Positions 27,581-37,687 of a stretch of 64,000 nucleotides of DNA are shown piece after piece. The stretch is from BD1-7 clade bacterium (lineage in GTDB: Bacteria > Pseudomonadota > Gammaproteobacteria > Pseudomonadales > DT-91), in assembly GCA_902705865.1 (NCBI GenBank), contig CACSIO010000061.1, forward strand, positions 212,216-276,215, written 5' to 3'. How positions within the stretch are numbered: position 1 is the first letter of the stretch; each line of letters starts with the position of its first letter. A program made the translations under genes and the position numbers. The notes beneath the pieces are model-generated. The model was given only the letters and a program-made list of their open reading frames with translations, was not told where the DNA came from and ran no database searches.

Positions 27581-28921
27581 CTAATTCGGCGCTTTCGGTA
27601 GATTCTGCTTGCGGTATTGGGTCGGGGTCACCCCGTATTGCTTTTTGAAGGTGTTGTAGAAGGTTGATTTGCTGGTGAAGCCGGCATCAAAATAAATGTC
27701 AGTGATGGTGTCGTTGGGCTGTTTGATCAAGCACTGTGCGGCGTGACTGATGCGAAGCCCGTTGATGAACTCATAAAAACTCTGGCCGCTACCTTTGTTG
27801 ATGATTTCGGAGAGTTTGTGGGTTGTTGTCTCCAGCAGGGCGGCAAGATTGACCAGGGATAGATCTTCCTGTTGATACCATCGGTGGTCGCATACGGCAT
27901 CCTGTATACGTGTAAATGCTTGGCCAATATCGTCGGATGTCTGGCCGGGTGTGTCGGTCTCAGGTGCTTCTGTTTCGAGCGTGATTTCTGAAGCTTCTGC
28001 GGCTGATGTTGATTCCTTGGCTTGTTCGCTTTCCTTAGATTCTTTCACCACTTCCACATTGGTCTGATTGACGGGTAAAGGCACAGACCTTGTATTGGCG
28101 ACGGCTGTGCTGGTGGGTTCGGCGGGGTTGGATAGAACTGAAGCGTCGGCGTAGTCAGTTTCAGCCTCAAACAAAGATGGGCGGGCTGGAATATGTGTTT
28201 CCGCGGGCTGAAATAGCGCGGTTTTACAGGCAATACTGATGAAATAGATCACCTGCAATATAAAGCCGACATCTCCGATCGATACACTGTCGCCTGCAGG
28301 ATTCAAAAATGCGCTGATCACCTGTAATACCGTGACAACCCAAATAACACCCAACGCTTCTACCGTTTGATACCAGCTTCTTGGTAGTGTCTTGCTTTGA
28401 TAAAACTCCCAGTCAGCGCGCATGCGCATGACCAGCCGCGTGGCTAAAGCCAGATACAGCGTCACCTGAATACCCGCCAACAAACTCAAAAAGTTAAACA
28501 ATGCGAGGTAATTGGGATGGTTGTAATCAGATGCTGAAGCAATCTGAAAAAGGCCACCTGATGAAATCAGATCAGGCGCAACAAGCAATAAAAGAATGGG
28601 TACTAGGCTGGGTATAAAATCAACGATGGATACAGATCGCCTCGAAGAAATATGGCTGACGTAGCCCAGCGTAATGGGGCCGACCAAAAAAATGACTGTC
28701 AGGCATAAAAAGTACAGGCGCGGAGAAATATAAAAATCCTGTGCATCCAAAATAATCAGCAGGATATACGCGGTTTGAAACCCCATAAACCCGGCAAGCC
28801 AAGGGCTGGATGAACATCTGACGGTGGTCAATCGCAGCGCCAGCATCAGGCTGATCATGCCAAGTAGTGAATAAAGCCAGAGCAAATTGTGATCTCTCTT
28901 TCTGTTGGTACGGTACTTCAA
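27581..28921 (-). CDS. Membrane-anchored AraC-family regulator
   Basis: 446 residues. About seven hydrophobic helices occupy residues 10-235. A long Ser/Thr/Glu-rich linker follows (about 240-335), then a C-terminal AraC double HTH: LVNLAALLETTTHKLSEIIN and ITDIYFDAGFTSKSTFYNTF, ending with GVTPTQYRKQ. The 7-helix-plus-AraC arrangement is a known class of membrane-bound sensors. TTG at 28921 is the furthest start; an internal ATG at about 28860 would cut into the first helix. It is convergent with the unknown pair at 25511-27521. Confidence 0.85.
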   Translation of the reverse strand: MKYRTNRKRDHNLLWLYSLLGMISLMLALRLTTVRCSSSPWLAGFMGFQTAYILLIILDAQDFYISPRLYFLCLTVIFLVGPITLGYVSHISSRRSVSIVDFIPSLVPILLLLVAPDLISSGGLFQIASASDYNHPNYLALFNFLSLLAGIQVTLYLALATRLVMRMRADWEFYQSKTLPRSWYQTVEALGVIWVVTVLQVISAFLNPAGDSVSIGDVGFILQVIYFISIACKTALFQPAETHIPARPSLFEAETDYADASVLSNPAEPTSTAVANTRSVPLPVNQTNVEVVKESKESEQAKESTSAAEASEITLETEAPETDTPGQTSDDIGQAFTRIQDAVCDHRWYQQEDLSLVNLAALLETTTHKLSEIINKGSGQSFYEFINGLRISHAAQCLIKQPNDTITDIYFDAGFTSKSTFYNTFKKQYGVTPTQYRKQNLPKAPN

Positions 28922-29234
28922 TCTTTCTTCATGGCCAAGTTAGCGCAATGGGCTGTGGCTCGCGTTCAATTGCATACTCATCTAAGGCGACTTGAGTGTC
29001 TGTTCGAGATGTTTGTGAGGTAATATTTTGTCCGCCAATCATAACCTCTAGTCAAAAATAATTGCAAAACAAGGCCTTACACAGTCCATCTCGATCGAGG
29101 TGGACGCTCCAAATCGTCTGTCTCGCTAATCTTTGAACCCTATAAATACAGAATGTGCTGCGTTGATAAACGTCGGGATGACAATTACATCAGCATTTAC
29201 TGACAATATAAATGGTACATATTAGGGGCTTTAT
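28922..29234. other. Divergent promoter region, AraC gene and LuxR pair
   Basis: 313 bp between divergent regulators. No copy of the recurring motif is complete here, although ACCCTATAAATACAG at about 29132 begins similarly. No small gene is seen. Confidence 0.35.
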
Positions 29235-30140
29235 ATGGATCAGCAGGCGATCAGCGAAGCTGTTGCGAACATGATTTCTTGTTTGTCGTTCGATGCGAAT
29301 GGCGTGCCGGATTGGCAGCGATTGATAGATTGTTGTGCCAAAAAAAACGGCGCTGACTTTGGCCGTATTATTCACCGATCGATATCCCCCGCGATTGATG
29401 TGTGCACCGGCACCGGATCAAAACACAATCATGTGTTTGATTACAACTACGGTGAGTTTCATCTCCAATTGTGCTTTGACGACAGTGTAGCGTTCGAAAA
29501 AGCCAAGCAAACTTATCAGGTGTTGGATGTGCACCTGCGTAATGTGCTGGATCTTGCGTTAAAACAGCATGCGAATCAGTGGCAATTAAGCCTATTTGCC
29601 GACGGGGTGAGTGGCTTGGATATTGGTATCGTTATCTTCACTCAAGCAGGTGATTGTGAATGGATGAACGATATTGCACGGGAGTTGCTGCTAAGCGAAC
29701 CCACATGCACCAATTTGTATGACGTCGGCTCGCTAGCCAATCGTTCGGCGCTAAAAGCCGGTGTTGAGGCGCTTGGTGATCGACAAAGCCCTGTTCAAGA
29801 CCGGTGGCAAGTCGGTGACGTCTCGGTTCGTTGCAGCGTTTCGCGTGCGCCCGATGTGCAGCGTTTTCATGCAATCTCTCGCGAGGTTTATGTTTTGGCA
29901 GTCACTCAGGAGATGCCAATATCTGAATCTCCACTGCTCGATAAAGTCCTCAACACCAGCCCCGCACAAACCCGAGTGTTGCGATTGTCTGCAACTGGCA
30001 TGTCAGCCGATGACGTTGCCAGCGCAACCGGTTATACCAAATCAACGGTGTATTCCTACATAAAAGCCGGTTACAAGCGATTTAACGTGAACAAACAGGC
30101 GCAATTGACGGCCAAACTCTGTGCAGATCTACCGGTTTGA
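29235..30140 (+). CDS. LuxR-family HTH transcriptional regulator
   Basis: 301 residues without a receiver domain. The C-terminal HTH reads RVLRLSATGMSADDVASATG, then YTKSTVYSYIKAGYKRFNVN. The start (MDQQAISEAV, AGGGG 7 bases upstream) aligns with the regulator at 490-1065. The middle (about 140-220) may be a PAS-like sensor (IGIVIFTQAGDCEWMND). It overlaps or abuts the next LuxR gene, so the two are co-expressed and perhaps act together. Confidence 0.85.
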   Translation: MDQQAISEAVANMISCLSFDANGVPDWQRLIDCCAKKNGADFGRIIHRSISPAIDVCTGTGSKHNHVFDYNYGEFHLQLCFDDSVAFEKAKQTYQVLDVHLRNVLDLALKQHANQWQLSLFADGVSGLDIGIVIFTQAGDCEWMNDIARELLLSEPTCTNLYDVGSLANRSALKAGVEALGDRQSPVQDRWQVGDVSVRCSVSRAPDVQRFHAISREVYVLAVTQEMPISESPLLDKVLNTSPAQTRVLRLSATGMSADDVASATGYTKSTVYSYIKAGYKRFNVNKQAQLTAKLCADLPV

Positions 30141-30145
30141 ACACG

Positions 30146-31249
30146 ATGAAGAATTTACGTAACCCCGATACCCTCAGCTATTACATCGACGCTATCTATC
30201 AGTCGGTACTTGAACCGAGCCTGATTGTTCAGGTGCTGGACGAATTAGCGAACGAAATTTCAGCACCTCAGGGCAGTATCCAGATTGAAAACGAATTTAC
30301 GCATGAGCTCGGCGCGGTTCATGCGCTGAATTATCACGAGGATGCTTTTGAAAGTTATGCAGGCTATTACATTGCACGTGATCCCTGGACGCCGGCATTT
30401 TCTCGCCCTGAGAATCGGCATACATTTTTGCCGAGCCACAAAATCATCACCGACAGAGAATACGTGAAGACCGAATTCTATAGCGACTGGGGACAGTCGA
30501 ACGGCGTGCGCCACGCGATGGGTACCGTTTTTGAGGTCGACACAGGCCAAGTGCTGAAAATCACCTTTCAGCGCAATGATCGTCAGCAGGCGTTTGAAGA
30601 TGAGGTGCAGCAGTTTGTGAATCTATTGCGGCCGCACTTTGCCCACTTCGTAAACCTGTCGCCGGTATTTGAAGACCAGAAACAACTACGGGACAGTTGG
30701 GTGCAAACACTGAACAGCGTCAATCGACCCGTATGGGTGGTTGATCGTAACCTTGGGGTGCACTTTATGAATGCTGCCGCTGATCAGCTTGCTAGTGAAT
30801 CCCTGTCGTTAACACAATCTGGCAAGTCACTCGGTTGTTCATTGCACGAAGATCAGCAAGCACTGGCGCAGGCAACGGCTGCGGTGTTTTCGGGGATGGA
30901 GGCAGTATCGCGACTGGGAACGGATGCTTGTTTTGAGCGCGTAACACTGGCCACCCTCAACCTCTGGGTGATTCCCTTGGCGCAGAGTGGAGATCCGTTA
31001 GCGATCGTCATGGGCCCGGCTAATGTGCCTGACGTTCGCAAAATTGCAGAAGCCTATGGCCTGACTGAGCGTCAGGCGCAGTTTTGTGTGATGTTATACG
31101 ATGGCGACACGCTGCAAGAGATCGCGTTTGCGCTGAATATCTCCGTTAATACGGCACGAAATCACTTATATGAGTGTTTTGAGCGATTGGGCGTTAAGAA
31201 TCAGTCTGAGCTGATTCTGCAGATATTTGGTGGGTTGCGGCTTTACTAA
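30146..31249 (+). CDS. LuxR-family HTH transcriptional regulator with PAS-like region
   Basis: About 367 residues. The N-terminal half is an unassigned sensor, then a PAS-like stretch (SVNRPVWVVDRNLGVHFMNA), and a C-terminal LuxR HTH: YGLTERQAQFCVMLYDGDTL, then QEIAFALNISVNTARNHLYE and FERLGVKNQSELI. ATG 30146 is chosen, but a TTG at 30137 would overlap the upstream gene's stop by 4 bases and also fits translational coupling. It is the full-length counterpart of the truncated gene at 1-391. A terminator follows. Confidence 0.85.
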   Translation: MKNLRNPDTLSYYIDAIYQSVLEPSLIVQVLDELANEISAPQGSIQIENEFTHELGAVHALNYHEDAFESYAGYYIARDPWTPAFSRPENRHTFLPSHKIITDREYVKTEFYSDWGQSNGVRHAMGTVFEVDTGQVLKITFQRNDRQQAFEDEVQQFVNLLRPHFAHFVNLSPVFEDQKQLRDSWVQTLNSVNRPVWVVDRNLGVHFMNAAADQLASESLSLTQSGKSLGCSLHEDQQALAQATAAVFSGMEAVSRLGTDACFERVTLATLNLWVIPLAQSGDPLAIVMGPANVPDVRKIAEAYGLTERQAQFCVMLYDGDTLQEIAFALNISVNTARNHLYECFERLGVKNQSELILQIFGGLRLY

Positions 31250-31275
31250 GCCTTGTTGAGAATACTTCAAGCCAT

Positions 31276-31309
31276 AAAAAACCGGGTCGCTTGCGCTGCC
31301 CGGTTTTTT
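31276..31309. terminator. Bidirectional terminator between LuxR pair and metH
   Basis: AAAAACCGGG on the left and CCCGGTTTTTT on the right, with a short GC-rich internal arm, between two convergent genes. A-run and T-run on both sides allow termination in both directions. Confidence 0.88.
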
Positions 31310-31332
31310 CTTTGCAGGTAGGTGTTTACCCG

Positions 31333-34300
31333 TTAAACCTCATACGAAAGATTCGGGCGCAGCCATTTGTGCACCTCATCTAACGTCTGACCTTTACGTT
31401 CAGCAACGGAAGTGACCTGATCCTGATCGATTTTACCAACAGCAAAATACTTACTCTGTGGATGTGAAAGGTACCAGCCACTGACTGCAGCCGTTGGCAT
31501 CATTGCGTAGTGTTCGGTCAATTCCACGCCAATGGCAGCGGTTGCGTCCAATAGCTCAAACAATTTGCCTTTTTCGGTGTGATCCGGGCAAGCAGGGTAG
31601 CCAGGAGCAGGGCGGATGCCTTCGTACTTCTCACGAATCAGGTCTTCGTTGCTCCAGCTTTCATCGCCGACATAACCCCAGTGCTCGGTACGTACTTGCA
31701 AGTGCATGTATTCTGCGAGCGATTCCGCCAAGCGATCAGCCAGTGCCTTCACCATGATAGCGTTGTAATCATCATGCTCGGCTTCGTATGCTTTAGCGAT
31801 TTCTTCTGCGTTGATACCAGCAGTGACAACAAAGCCACCGATGTAATCTTTCTGGCCTTTAGGGGCTACAAAGTCGGCAAGGCTAAGGTTCGGCACGCCA
31901 GCGGGTTTTTCCGCCTGTTGGCGCAGGTGGTGCAAGGTTTTCAGTACATTGCCATCAGCATCGTAGACTTCAATATCATCATGATTAACTTGGTTGGCAG
32001 GCCAGAAGCCGATAACTGCTTTGGCTTGTAAGAGCTTTTTGTCGATGATCATATCGAGCATTTCTTGCGCGTTGGCATAAAGCTCTTTGGCTTGTTCGCC
32101 AATGATTTCATCGTTGAAGATCTTCGGGTACTTGCCGGCCAGCTCCCATGAGATAAAGAACGGGGTCCAGTCAATCGTATCGCGCAGCTCACGCAAATCG
32201 ATATCATCAAATACTTTGGTGCCGGTGAAGGTTGGTTCAACGGCGCTAAAGGCACTCCAATCGATATCGGCTTTATTGTCACGTGCCTTATCGATTTTCA
32301 ATGAGGCCTTGTTGGCACTGCGCTTTGAGGTACGTTCACGCACCACGTCGTATTCGGCTTTAAGGTCATCAACGAATTTCTGTTTCAAGGTTGATGTCAG
32401 CAAGTTGGTTGCTACAGATACAGAGCGTGATGCATCAGCAACGTAAACGACTTGATCGTTGTTGTATTTCTGTTCAATTTTTACAGCAGTATGCGCTTTT
32501 GACGTTGTTGCTCCGCCAATCATTAGCGGCACCTCAAAGCCTTGGCGCTGCATTTCACTCGCAACGTGAACCATTTCATCCAGCGATGGTGTGATTAAGC
32601 CGGATAAACCGATCAAATCAACGTTTTCTGCCTTGGCTTTCTTCAAAATCTCTTCGCACGGCACCATTACGCCCATATCGATAACTTCGAAGTTGTTGCA
32701 TTGCAGTACAACGCCAACAATGTTTTTGCCGATATCGTGTACGTCACCTTTAACCGTCGCCATCAAGATTTTGCCGTTGCTCTCAACAACGCCATCTTTT
32801 TCGTCTTCTATAAACGGCAGTAAATATGCAACGGCTTGTTTCATCACACGCGCGCTTTTTACCACCTGCGGCAAGAACATTTTACCGGAGCCGAACAAAT
32901 CGCCGACCACGTTCATGCCGTCCATTAATGGGCCTTCGATCACTTCAATGGCGCGATCAAAGCCTAAGCGAGCTTCTTCGGTGTCTTCGGTAATAAAGGT
33001 AGTGATACCTTTAACCAGCGAGTGGGTCAGGCGCTCGTTAACGCTTAGTTCGCGCCACGCTTGAGTATCCGCTTCAACTTTGGCACTGCCGTCACCGCGA
33101 TATTTTTCGGCAATATCGAGTAGTTTTTCAGTGCCGTCGTCAGAGGTGTTCATAATCACGGTTTCAACCGCTTCTTTTAGCTCCGCAGGCAAATCATCGT
33201 ATACGGCTAATTGGCCGGCATTCACGATGCCCATCGACAAGCCTTTTTGAATGGCGTGATACAGGAAGACGGAGTGAATTGCTTCACGTACCGGGTTATT
33301 ACCGCGGAAAGAGAACGAAACGTTACTGACACCGCCGGAGATCAATGCGTGCGGTAATTCGCGCTTGATGAATTCACAACTGTTGATGAAATCGACGGCA
33401 TAGTTATTGTGCTCTTCAATACCGGTTGCGACGGCGAAGATATTTGGGTCAAAAATGATATCTGCCGGATTGAAGCCGACCTTGTTTACAAGGATGTCGT
33501 ACGATCGGCCACAGATTTCATTTTTGCGGGCTTCGGTGTCTGCTTGGCCAGTTTCATCAAACGCCATAACCACAACAGCGGCACCGTAACGTTTGCACAA
33601 TGTCGCTTTTTCGATGAACTCCGCTTCACCTTCCTTCATGCTGATGGAGTTAACAACCGGCTTGCCTTGAATGCACTTTAGGCCAGCTTCGATGATGTCC
33701 CATTTAGAGGAGTCGACCATGATGGGTACACGTGAAATCTCAGGCTCGGAGGCGATCAAGTTTAAAAACTTCACCATTGCCGCCTTAGAATCCAACATGC
33801 CTTCGTCCATGTTGATATCGATGATCTGAGCACCGTTCTCAACTTGGTCACGTGCCACTTGCAGGGCAGTTTCGTAATCTTCTTCAATGATCAGGCGTTT
33901 GAATTTCGCAGAACCGGTAACGTTACAACGTTCACCAACGTTAACAAACAACGAATCTTTAGTGATGTTGAAGGGCTCTAAACCACTTAAACGACACGCG
34001 GGTTCACTGATCGAAATCTCACGGGGTGTTTTGTTATCTACGGCTTCCGCAATCGCGGAGATATGCTCAGGCGTTGTGCCACAGCAACCACCGATCATAT
34101 TTAGCCAGCCTTGCTCGGCAAATTCACCGACTTCACCACTAAGGATTTCAGGTAGTTCGTCGTATTGGCCAAACTCGTTAGGCAGACCCGCATTGAAGTG
34201 ACCGGAGAAGTAGCAATCGGCTGCTTTTGCCAGTTCTTCAACAAACGGGCGGATCTCTTTAAAGGCACGGCCACAGTTAGAGCCAACCAGCAATGGTTTG

Positions 34301-35022
34301 GCGTGAGCGATCGAGTTCCAGAAGGCTTCCGGGCTTTGACCGGATAATACACGGCCACTGATATCCGGGAAGGTAACCGAGATCATAATCGGCAATTCTT
34401 CGCCGCGTTCTTCAAACACATTCTGTACCGCGAAGATGGCGGCTTTGGCATTCAGCGTATCGAAGATAGTTTCGATCAGAATAATGTCGGTGCCGCCTTC
34501 GATCAGGCCGTGTGTTGCTTCTTCATAATCGGTAACTAACTCATCAAAGGTGACGTTACGCGCCGCTGGATCGTTTACATCCGGCGAGATAGACGCTGTT
34601 TTTGGCGTAGGGCCAACAACACCTGCAACAAAACGTGGTTTGCTAGGGTCTTGGGCAGTGTATTCGTCCGCAGCTTCACGAGCGAGCCTAGCTGATTCGA
34701 CATTCAATTCGTAGGCGATTGATTCGAGGTTGTAATCGCCTTGCGCAATCTTGGTAGCATTAAACGAGTTGGTCTCGATCACATCTGCGCCTGCTTTCAG
34801 GTAGGCGCGGTGAATATCTTTAATGATGTCAGGGCGTGTCAGCGACAGAAGGTCGTTATTGCCTTTTAAATCAGATGGAAAATCTTCGAAACGCTCGCCG
34901 CGATAGTCTTTATCCTGCAGGTCGTAGCGCTGAATCATGGTGCCCATAGCACCATCAATGACGAGGATACGCTTGTCGAGCAGTGATTTCAGAGTGTCGA
35001 AAATGGCAGATTGGGCGGCCAT
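31333..35022 (-). CDS. metH: Cobalamin-dependent methionine synthase
   Basis: 1229 residues, the same size as E. coli MetH. It transfers a methyl group from 5-methyltetrahydrofolate to homocysteine through methylcobalamin in the cytosol. Order of modules: homocysteine domain ([12 protein letters not shown]; zinc Cys in GSNCGR and GGCCGTT), pterin domain ([15 protein letters not shown]), cap and B12-binding domain ([13 protein letters not shown], His being the cobalt ligand), and the reactivation domain ([12 protein letters not shown]). AGGA lies 6 bases before the ATG. A perfect 20-bp palindrome 22 bp upstream suggests repression by a methionine-pathway regulator. It is a single gene divergent from an HD-GYP protein. 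Confidence 0.98.
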   Translation of the reverse strand: MAAQSAIFDTLKSLLDKRILVIDGAMGTMIQRYDLQDKDYRGERFEDFPSDLKGNNDLLSLTRPDIIKDIHRAYLKAGADVIETNSFNATKIAQGDYNLESIAYELNVESARLAREAADEYTAQDPSKPRFVAGVVGPTPKTASISPDVNDPAARNVTFDELVTDYEEATHGLIEGGTDIILIETIFDTLNAKAAIFAVQNVFEERGEELPIMISVTFPDISGRVLSGQSPEAFWNSIAHAKPLLVGSNCGRAFKEIRPFVEELAKAADCYFSGHFNAGLPNEFGQYDELPEILSGEVGEFAEQGWLNMIGGCCGTTPEHISAIAEAVDNKTPREISISEPACRLSGLEPFNITKDSLFVNVGERCNVTGSAKFKRLIIEEDYETALQVARDQVENGAQIIDINMDEGMLDSKAAMVKFLNLIASEPEISRVPIMVDSSKWDIIEAGLKCIQGKPVVNSISMKEGEAEFIEKATLCKRYGAAVVVMAFDETGQADTEARKNEICGRSYDILVNKVGFNPADIIFDPNIFAVATGIEEHNNYAVDFINSCEFIKRELPHALISGGVSNVSFSFRGNNPVREAIHSVFLYHAIQKGLSMGIVNAGQLAVYDDLPAELKEAVETVIMNTSDDGTEKLLDIAEKYRGDGSAKVEADTQAWRELSVNERLTHSLVKGITTFITEDTEEARLGFDRAIEVIEGPLMDGMNVVGDLFGSGKMFLPQVVKSARVMKQAVAYLLPFIEDEKDGVVESNGKILMATVKGDVHDIGKNIVGVVLQCNNFEVIDMGVMVPCEEILKKAKAENVDLIGLSGLITPSLDEMVHVASEMQRQGFEVPLMIGGATTSKAHTAVKIEQKYNNDQVVYVADASRSVSVATNLLTSTLKQKFVDDLKAEYDVVRERTSKRSANKASLKIDKARDNKADIDWSAFSAVEPTFTGTKVFDDIDLRELRDTIDWTPFFISWELAGKYPKIFNDEIIGEQAKELYANAQEMLDMIIDKKLLQAKAVIGFWPANQVNHDDIEVYDADGNVLKTLHHLRQQAEKPAGVPNLSLADFVAPKGQKDYIGGFVVTAGINAEEIAKAYEAEHDDYNAIMVKALADRLAESLAEYMHLQVRTEHWGYVGDESWSNEDLIREKYEGIRPAPGYPACPDHTEKGKLFELLDATAAIGVELTEHYAMMPTAAVSGWYLSHPQSKYFAVGKIDQDQVTSVAERKGQTLDEVHKWLRPNLSYEV

Positions 35023-35043
35023 GCAGTGTCCTTTGGTAAATCT

Positions 35044-35063
35044 ATATCAAAATATTTTGATAT
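35044..35063. promoter_or_regulatory. Perfect 20-bp palindrome upstream of metH
   Basis: ATATCAAAATATTTTGATAT is exactly self-complementary and ends 22 bp from the metH ATG, placing it over the likely promoter or transcription start. ArsR-type regulators of the S-adenosylhomocysteine/methionine cycle (SahR/SamR class) use AT-rich palindromes before met genes, and this site could be one. The regulator gene itself is not in the window. Naming it SahR would be inference. Confidence 0.65.
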
Positions 35064-35296
35064 TGTATCAGACCCCCAAGCCGGTGACTATTATCAACTG
35101 TTACTGACCTTTTACGCCTGATTATGAGCAATTCATCAAATACGAAGAACAATAACGCTTTGAAATCAGGCGACTTTATGAGAGATTAGTTATCCTTTCA
35201 TAAAAACGAATAACGATAATAAATCTCATAGCTGCCACTGTCGCGCCGGTATAACTCGGTGCTCTGAATGGCACAGAGAACTGGGTACCTAAACGT

Positions 35297-36625
35297 ATGG
35301 AAGTGGTTGAGCACAAAATACCTATCGGTGATCTTAAAATCGGTATGTATGTGAGCCGGCTTGATAGGCCTTGGCTGGAGACCCCTTTTAAGATCCAGGG
35401 CTTGATGATCAAGCATCATGAAGAAATCCTGCAGCTTGAAAAATATTGCGATCACGTTTTTGTTGACGTATTAAAAGGCCGCAGCCCCGCTGATGCCAAG
35501 AATAATTACATCGGGCGCAAACCAGCGCCACCGCCAAAATATGCTTTCACGCCGATGGATGTGCGTCACGGTACGTATCGTGAAGCAGTGAATTTTGAAG
35601 AAGAAAGCAAAAACGCCAATCAGGTTAGCGACGATGTTAATAAAGCGCTGACAACAATTACTCAACAGATTAGTCGCGGATCGGCCTTTGAAGAAAAGCC
35701 GGTGCGCAATGTCGCCTCGAATATCGTCAGCAGTGTGATTCGTAACCCGGATGTTATGGCATGGTTAACACGGGTTCGTTTAACTGATGACTATCTGCAT
35801 CATCATTCCATTCGATGCTCTGTATGGGCGGCCTTGTTAGGGCGCCATATTGGTTTACGACGCCTAGATCTTGAATTACTGACACAGGCAATGCTACTGA
35901 AGGATATCGGTAAGACACGTCTCCCCGATGAAATCATCAGTAAAGATGAGCGCAGCCTGAATACTGAGCAGCGTGTTATCTATCGAAAACACGTGGCGAT
36001 GAGCGTGCAGCTTATTCGTCAAATAAGTGGCATTAACCCCAAGATCTTTCCGATTATCGGCGCCCATCGTGAGCGTTATGATGGATCCGGGTATCCGCGT
36101 CAACTAAAGGGTGACTCTATTCCCTTGCTGGCGATTATCGGCGGCCTAGCCACGTATTACGACGAACTCACAAACCCGAGAGACATTCGTACATCGATTA
36201 GTCCATCGTCTGCTGTTAATTTGTTGTATGAAAAGCGCAATACGCTGTTTCAGGAAGATATCGTTGTCGAATTTATACAAGCGCTGGGTTTATATCCTGC
36301 GGGCAGTATCGTCGAATTAAACACCGGTGAGCTTGCCGTGGTGGTGGAGCAGTATTCTGAGCGTCGGTTGAGGCCTCGAATTGTTGTTGTTACTGACAAG
36401 CAAAAAACACCGTTAGCTAACATGAAATCCGTTGATTTGTTGGAAGATGCGCTAGCCCCTCAGGAGAAGCAGCAGCTCGACAAAAAATCAAAGCGCGCTA
36501 AGCTGCCTCTGGTTTATATTGTTCGCGACCTGCATCAGGATGAATACCCACTGGATCTTTTGCGTGTTAAAGAAAAACTATTTATTCCGAATAAAAAACG
36601 ATTTGGATTCTTCAGCTTCAAGTGA
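35297..36625 (+). CDS. DUF3391 / degenerate HD-GYP domain protein
   Basis: 442 residues. The N-terminal DUF3391 region (IPIGDLKIGMYVSRLDRPWL) is followed by an HD-GYP domain. HD-GYP proteins hydrolyse cyclic di-GMP using a bi- or tri-iron centre. Here the HD pair reads LLKDIGKTRLP (His replaced by Lys), and the HHE-x2-DGxGYP motif reads HRERYDGSGYP (second His replaced by Arg), although DGSGYP is intact. Two metal ligands are therefore lost, and it may bind or signal without hydrolysing. It is divergent from metH; a PilZ protein lies 4.3 kb downstream. Confidence 0.87.
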   Translation: MEVVEHKIPIGDLKIGMYVSRLDRPWLETPFKIQGLMIKHHEEILQLEKYCDHVFVDVLKGRSPADAKNNYIGRKPAPPPKYAFTPMDVRHGTYREAVNFEEESKNANQVSDDVNKALTTITQQISRGSAFEEKPVRNVASNIVSSVIRNPDVMAWLTRVRLTDDYLHHHSIRCSVWAALLGRHIGLRRLDLELLTQAMLLKDIGKTRLPDEIISKDERSLNTEQRVIYRKHVAMSVQLIRQISGINPKIFPIIGAHRERYDGSGYPRQLKGDSIPLLAIIGGLATYYDELTNPRDIRTSISPSSAVNLLYEKRNTLFQEDIVVEFIQALGLYPAGSIVELNTGELAVVVEQYSERRLRPRIVVVTDKQKTPLANMKSVDLLEDALAPQEKQQLDKKSKRAKLPLVYIVRDLHQDEYPLDLLRVKEKLFIPNKKRFGFFSFK

Positions 36626-36808
36626 ATGAGGCTGAATTCGCCGCTGGTCGTGCAAACCTCCTGTAGCATTGCTGATTGTTTTCGACATCATACAATTGCT
36701 CAGGAATTATCCGAAAATACCGCAAAATTCAACGCTTTACTGTCTCGTGCTTGAGGCAGCCAGCGTTAATCGGTAATATCGCCGTTTTTTGCATTGGAGA
36801 TTGTGTCC

Positions 36809-37684
36809 ATGATTGAGGGCAGTATCGTTGCATTGGTTACACCAATGACTGCCGAGGGCCAGGTAGACTGGTCATCGCTTGCCGATTTGGTCGACTGGCA
36901 CCTGGCGCAGGGCACTGATGCCATTGTCGCTATGGGAACGACCGGCGAATCGGCCACACTGAATGTCAAAGAGCACCTTGAAGTTATTAAGCGTGTTGTC
37001 GATCAGGTGGGTAAACGCATTCCTGTGATTGCCGGCACCGGTGCCAATAGCACTCAGGAAGCTATAGAGTGGACACAAGAAGCTAAAAAGCTAAATGCTG
37101 ATGCCTGCTTATTGGTAACTCCATACTACAATAAGCCGACTCAGGAGGGCCTCTACCTCCATCACAAAGCCATTAACGATGCGGTTGCTATCCCTCAGAT
37201 GCTCTACAACGTTCCTGGCCGCACCGCTTGTGACATGTTGCCAGAAACGGCTATTCGTATTTCGCATTTGAATAATGTTATCGGTATTAAAGAAGCGACC
37301 GGTGAACCTCAGCGTGCCCGCGAAATCCTTGCTGGCTGTGCCGATGACTTTGTCGTTTGGTCGGGTGACGATGGAACCTTCCTTGATCTCATGGCTGAAG
37401 GTGCCCGGGGTAATATCTCGGTAACGGCTAACATTGCTCCTGAGACTATGTCTGCGGTTTGTAAGGCTGCGCTGTCAGGTGACATGGCATTGGCGCGTAA
37501 GCTCAATGAGCCGTTGCTCGCATTGCATGATGATTTGTTCCTTGAGGCAAATCCGATACCGGTGAAGTGGGCGCTGTGGCGCATGAATCGTATCGCAAAT
37601 GGAATTCGCTTGCCGTTGACTTGGCTCAGCGAGGAACATCAGCCCGCCGTAGAAGCGGCTCTTAAAAAGGCAGGATTGGTTTAA
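36809..37684 (+). CDS. dapA: 4-hydroxy-tetrahydrodipicolinate synthase
   Basis: 291 residues. It condenses pyruvate and aspartate semialdehyde in lysine/diaminopimelate synthesis. The family blocks are present: GSIVALVTPM, GTTGESATL, the catalytic Tyr region YYNKPTQEGLY, YNVPGRTACD, and the Schiff-base Lys in GIKEATGEP. ATG 36809 has GGAG 8 bases upstream and is preferred over TTG 36794. bamC starts 3 bp after the stop, the usual dapA-bamC arrangement in gammaproteobacteria. Confidence 0.97.
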   Translation: MIEGSIVALVTPMTAEGQVDWSSLADLVDWHLAQGTDAIVAMGTTGESATLNVKEHLEVIKRVVDQVGKRIPVIAGTGANSTQEAIEWTQEAKKLNADACLLVTPYYNKPTQEGLYLHHKAINDAVAIPQMLYNVPGRTACDMLPETAIRISHLNNVIGIKEATGEPQRAREILAGCADDFVVWSGDDGTFLDLMAEGARGNISVTANIAPETMSAVCKAALSGDMALARKLNEPLLALHDDLFLEANPIPVKWALWRMNRIANGIRLPLTWLSEEHQPAVEAALKKAGLV

Positions 37685-37687
37685 GCG

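Noticed and set aside
29130..29150. ACCCTATAAATACAG as a fifth copy of the recurring motif
   Set aside because: Only the ACCCTA start matches; the TGTACTAT half is missing.
35023..35296. Possible cobalamin or SAM riboswitch before metH
   Set aside because: The metH leader is short and I see no B12-box or SAM-aptamer pattern; a DNA palindrome explains the site better.
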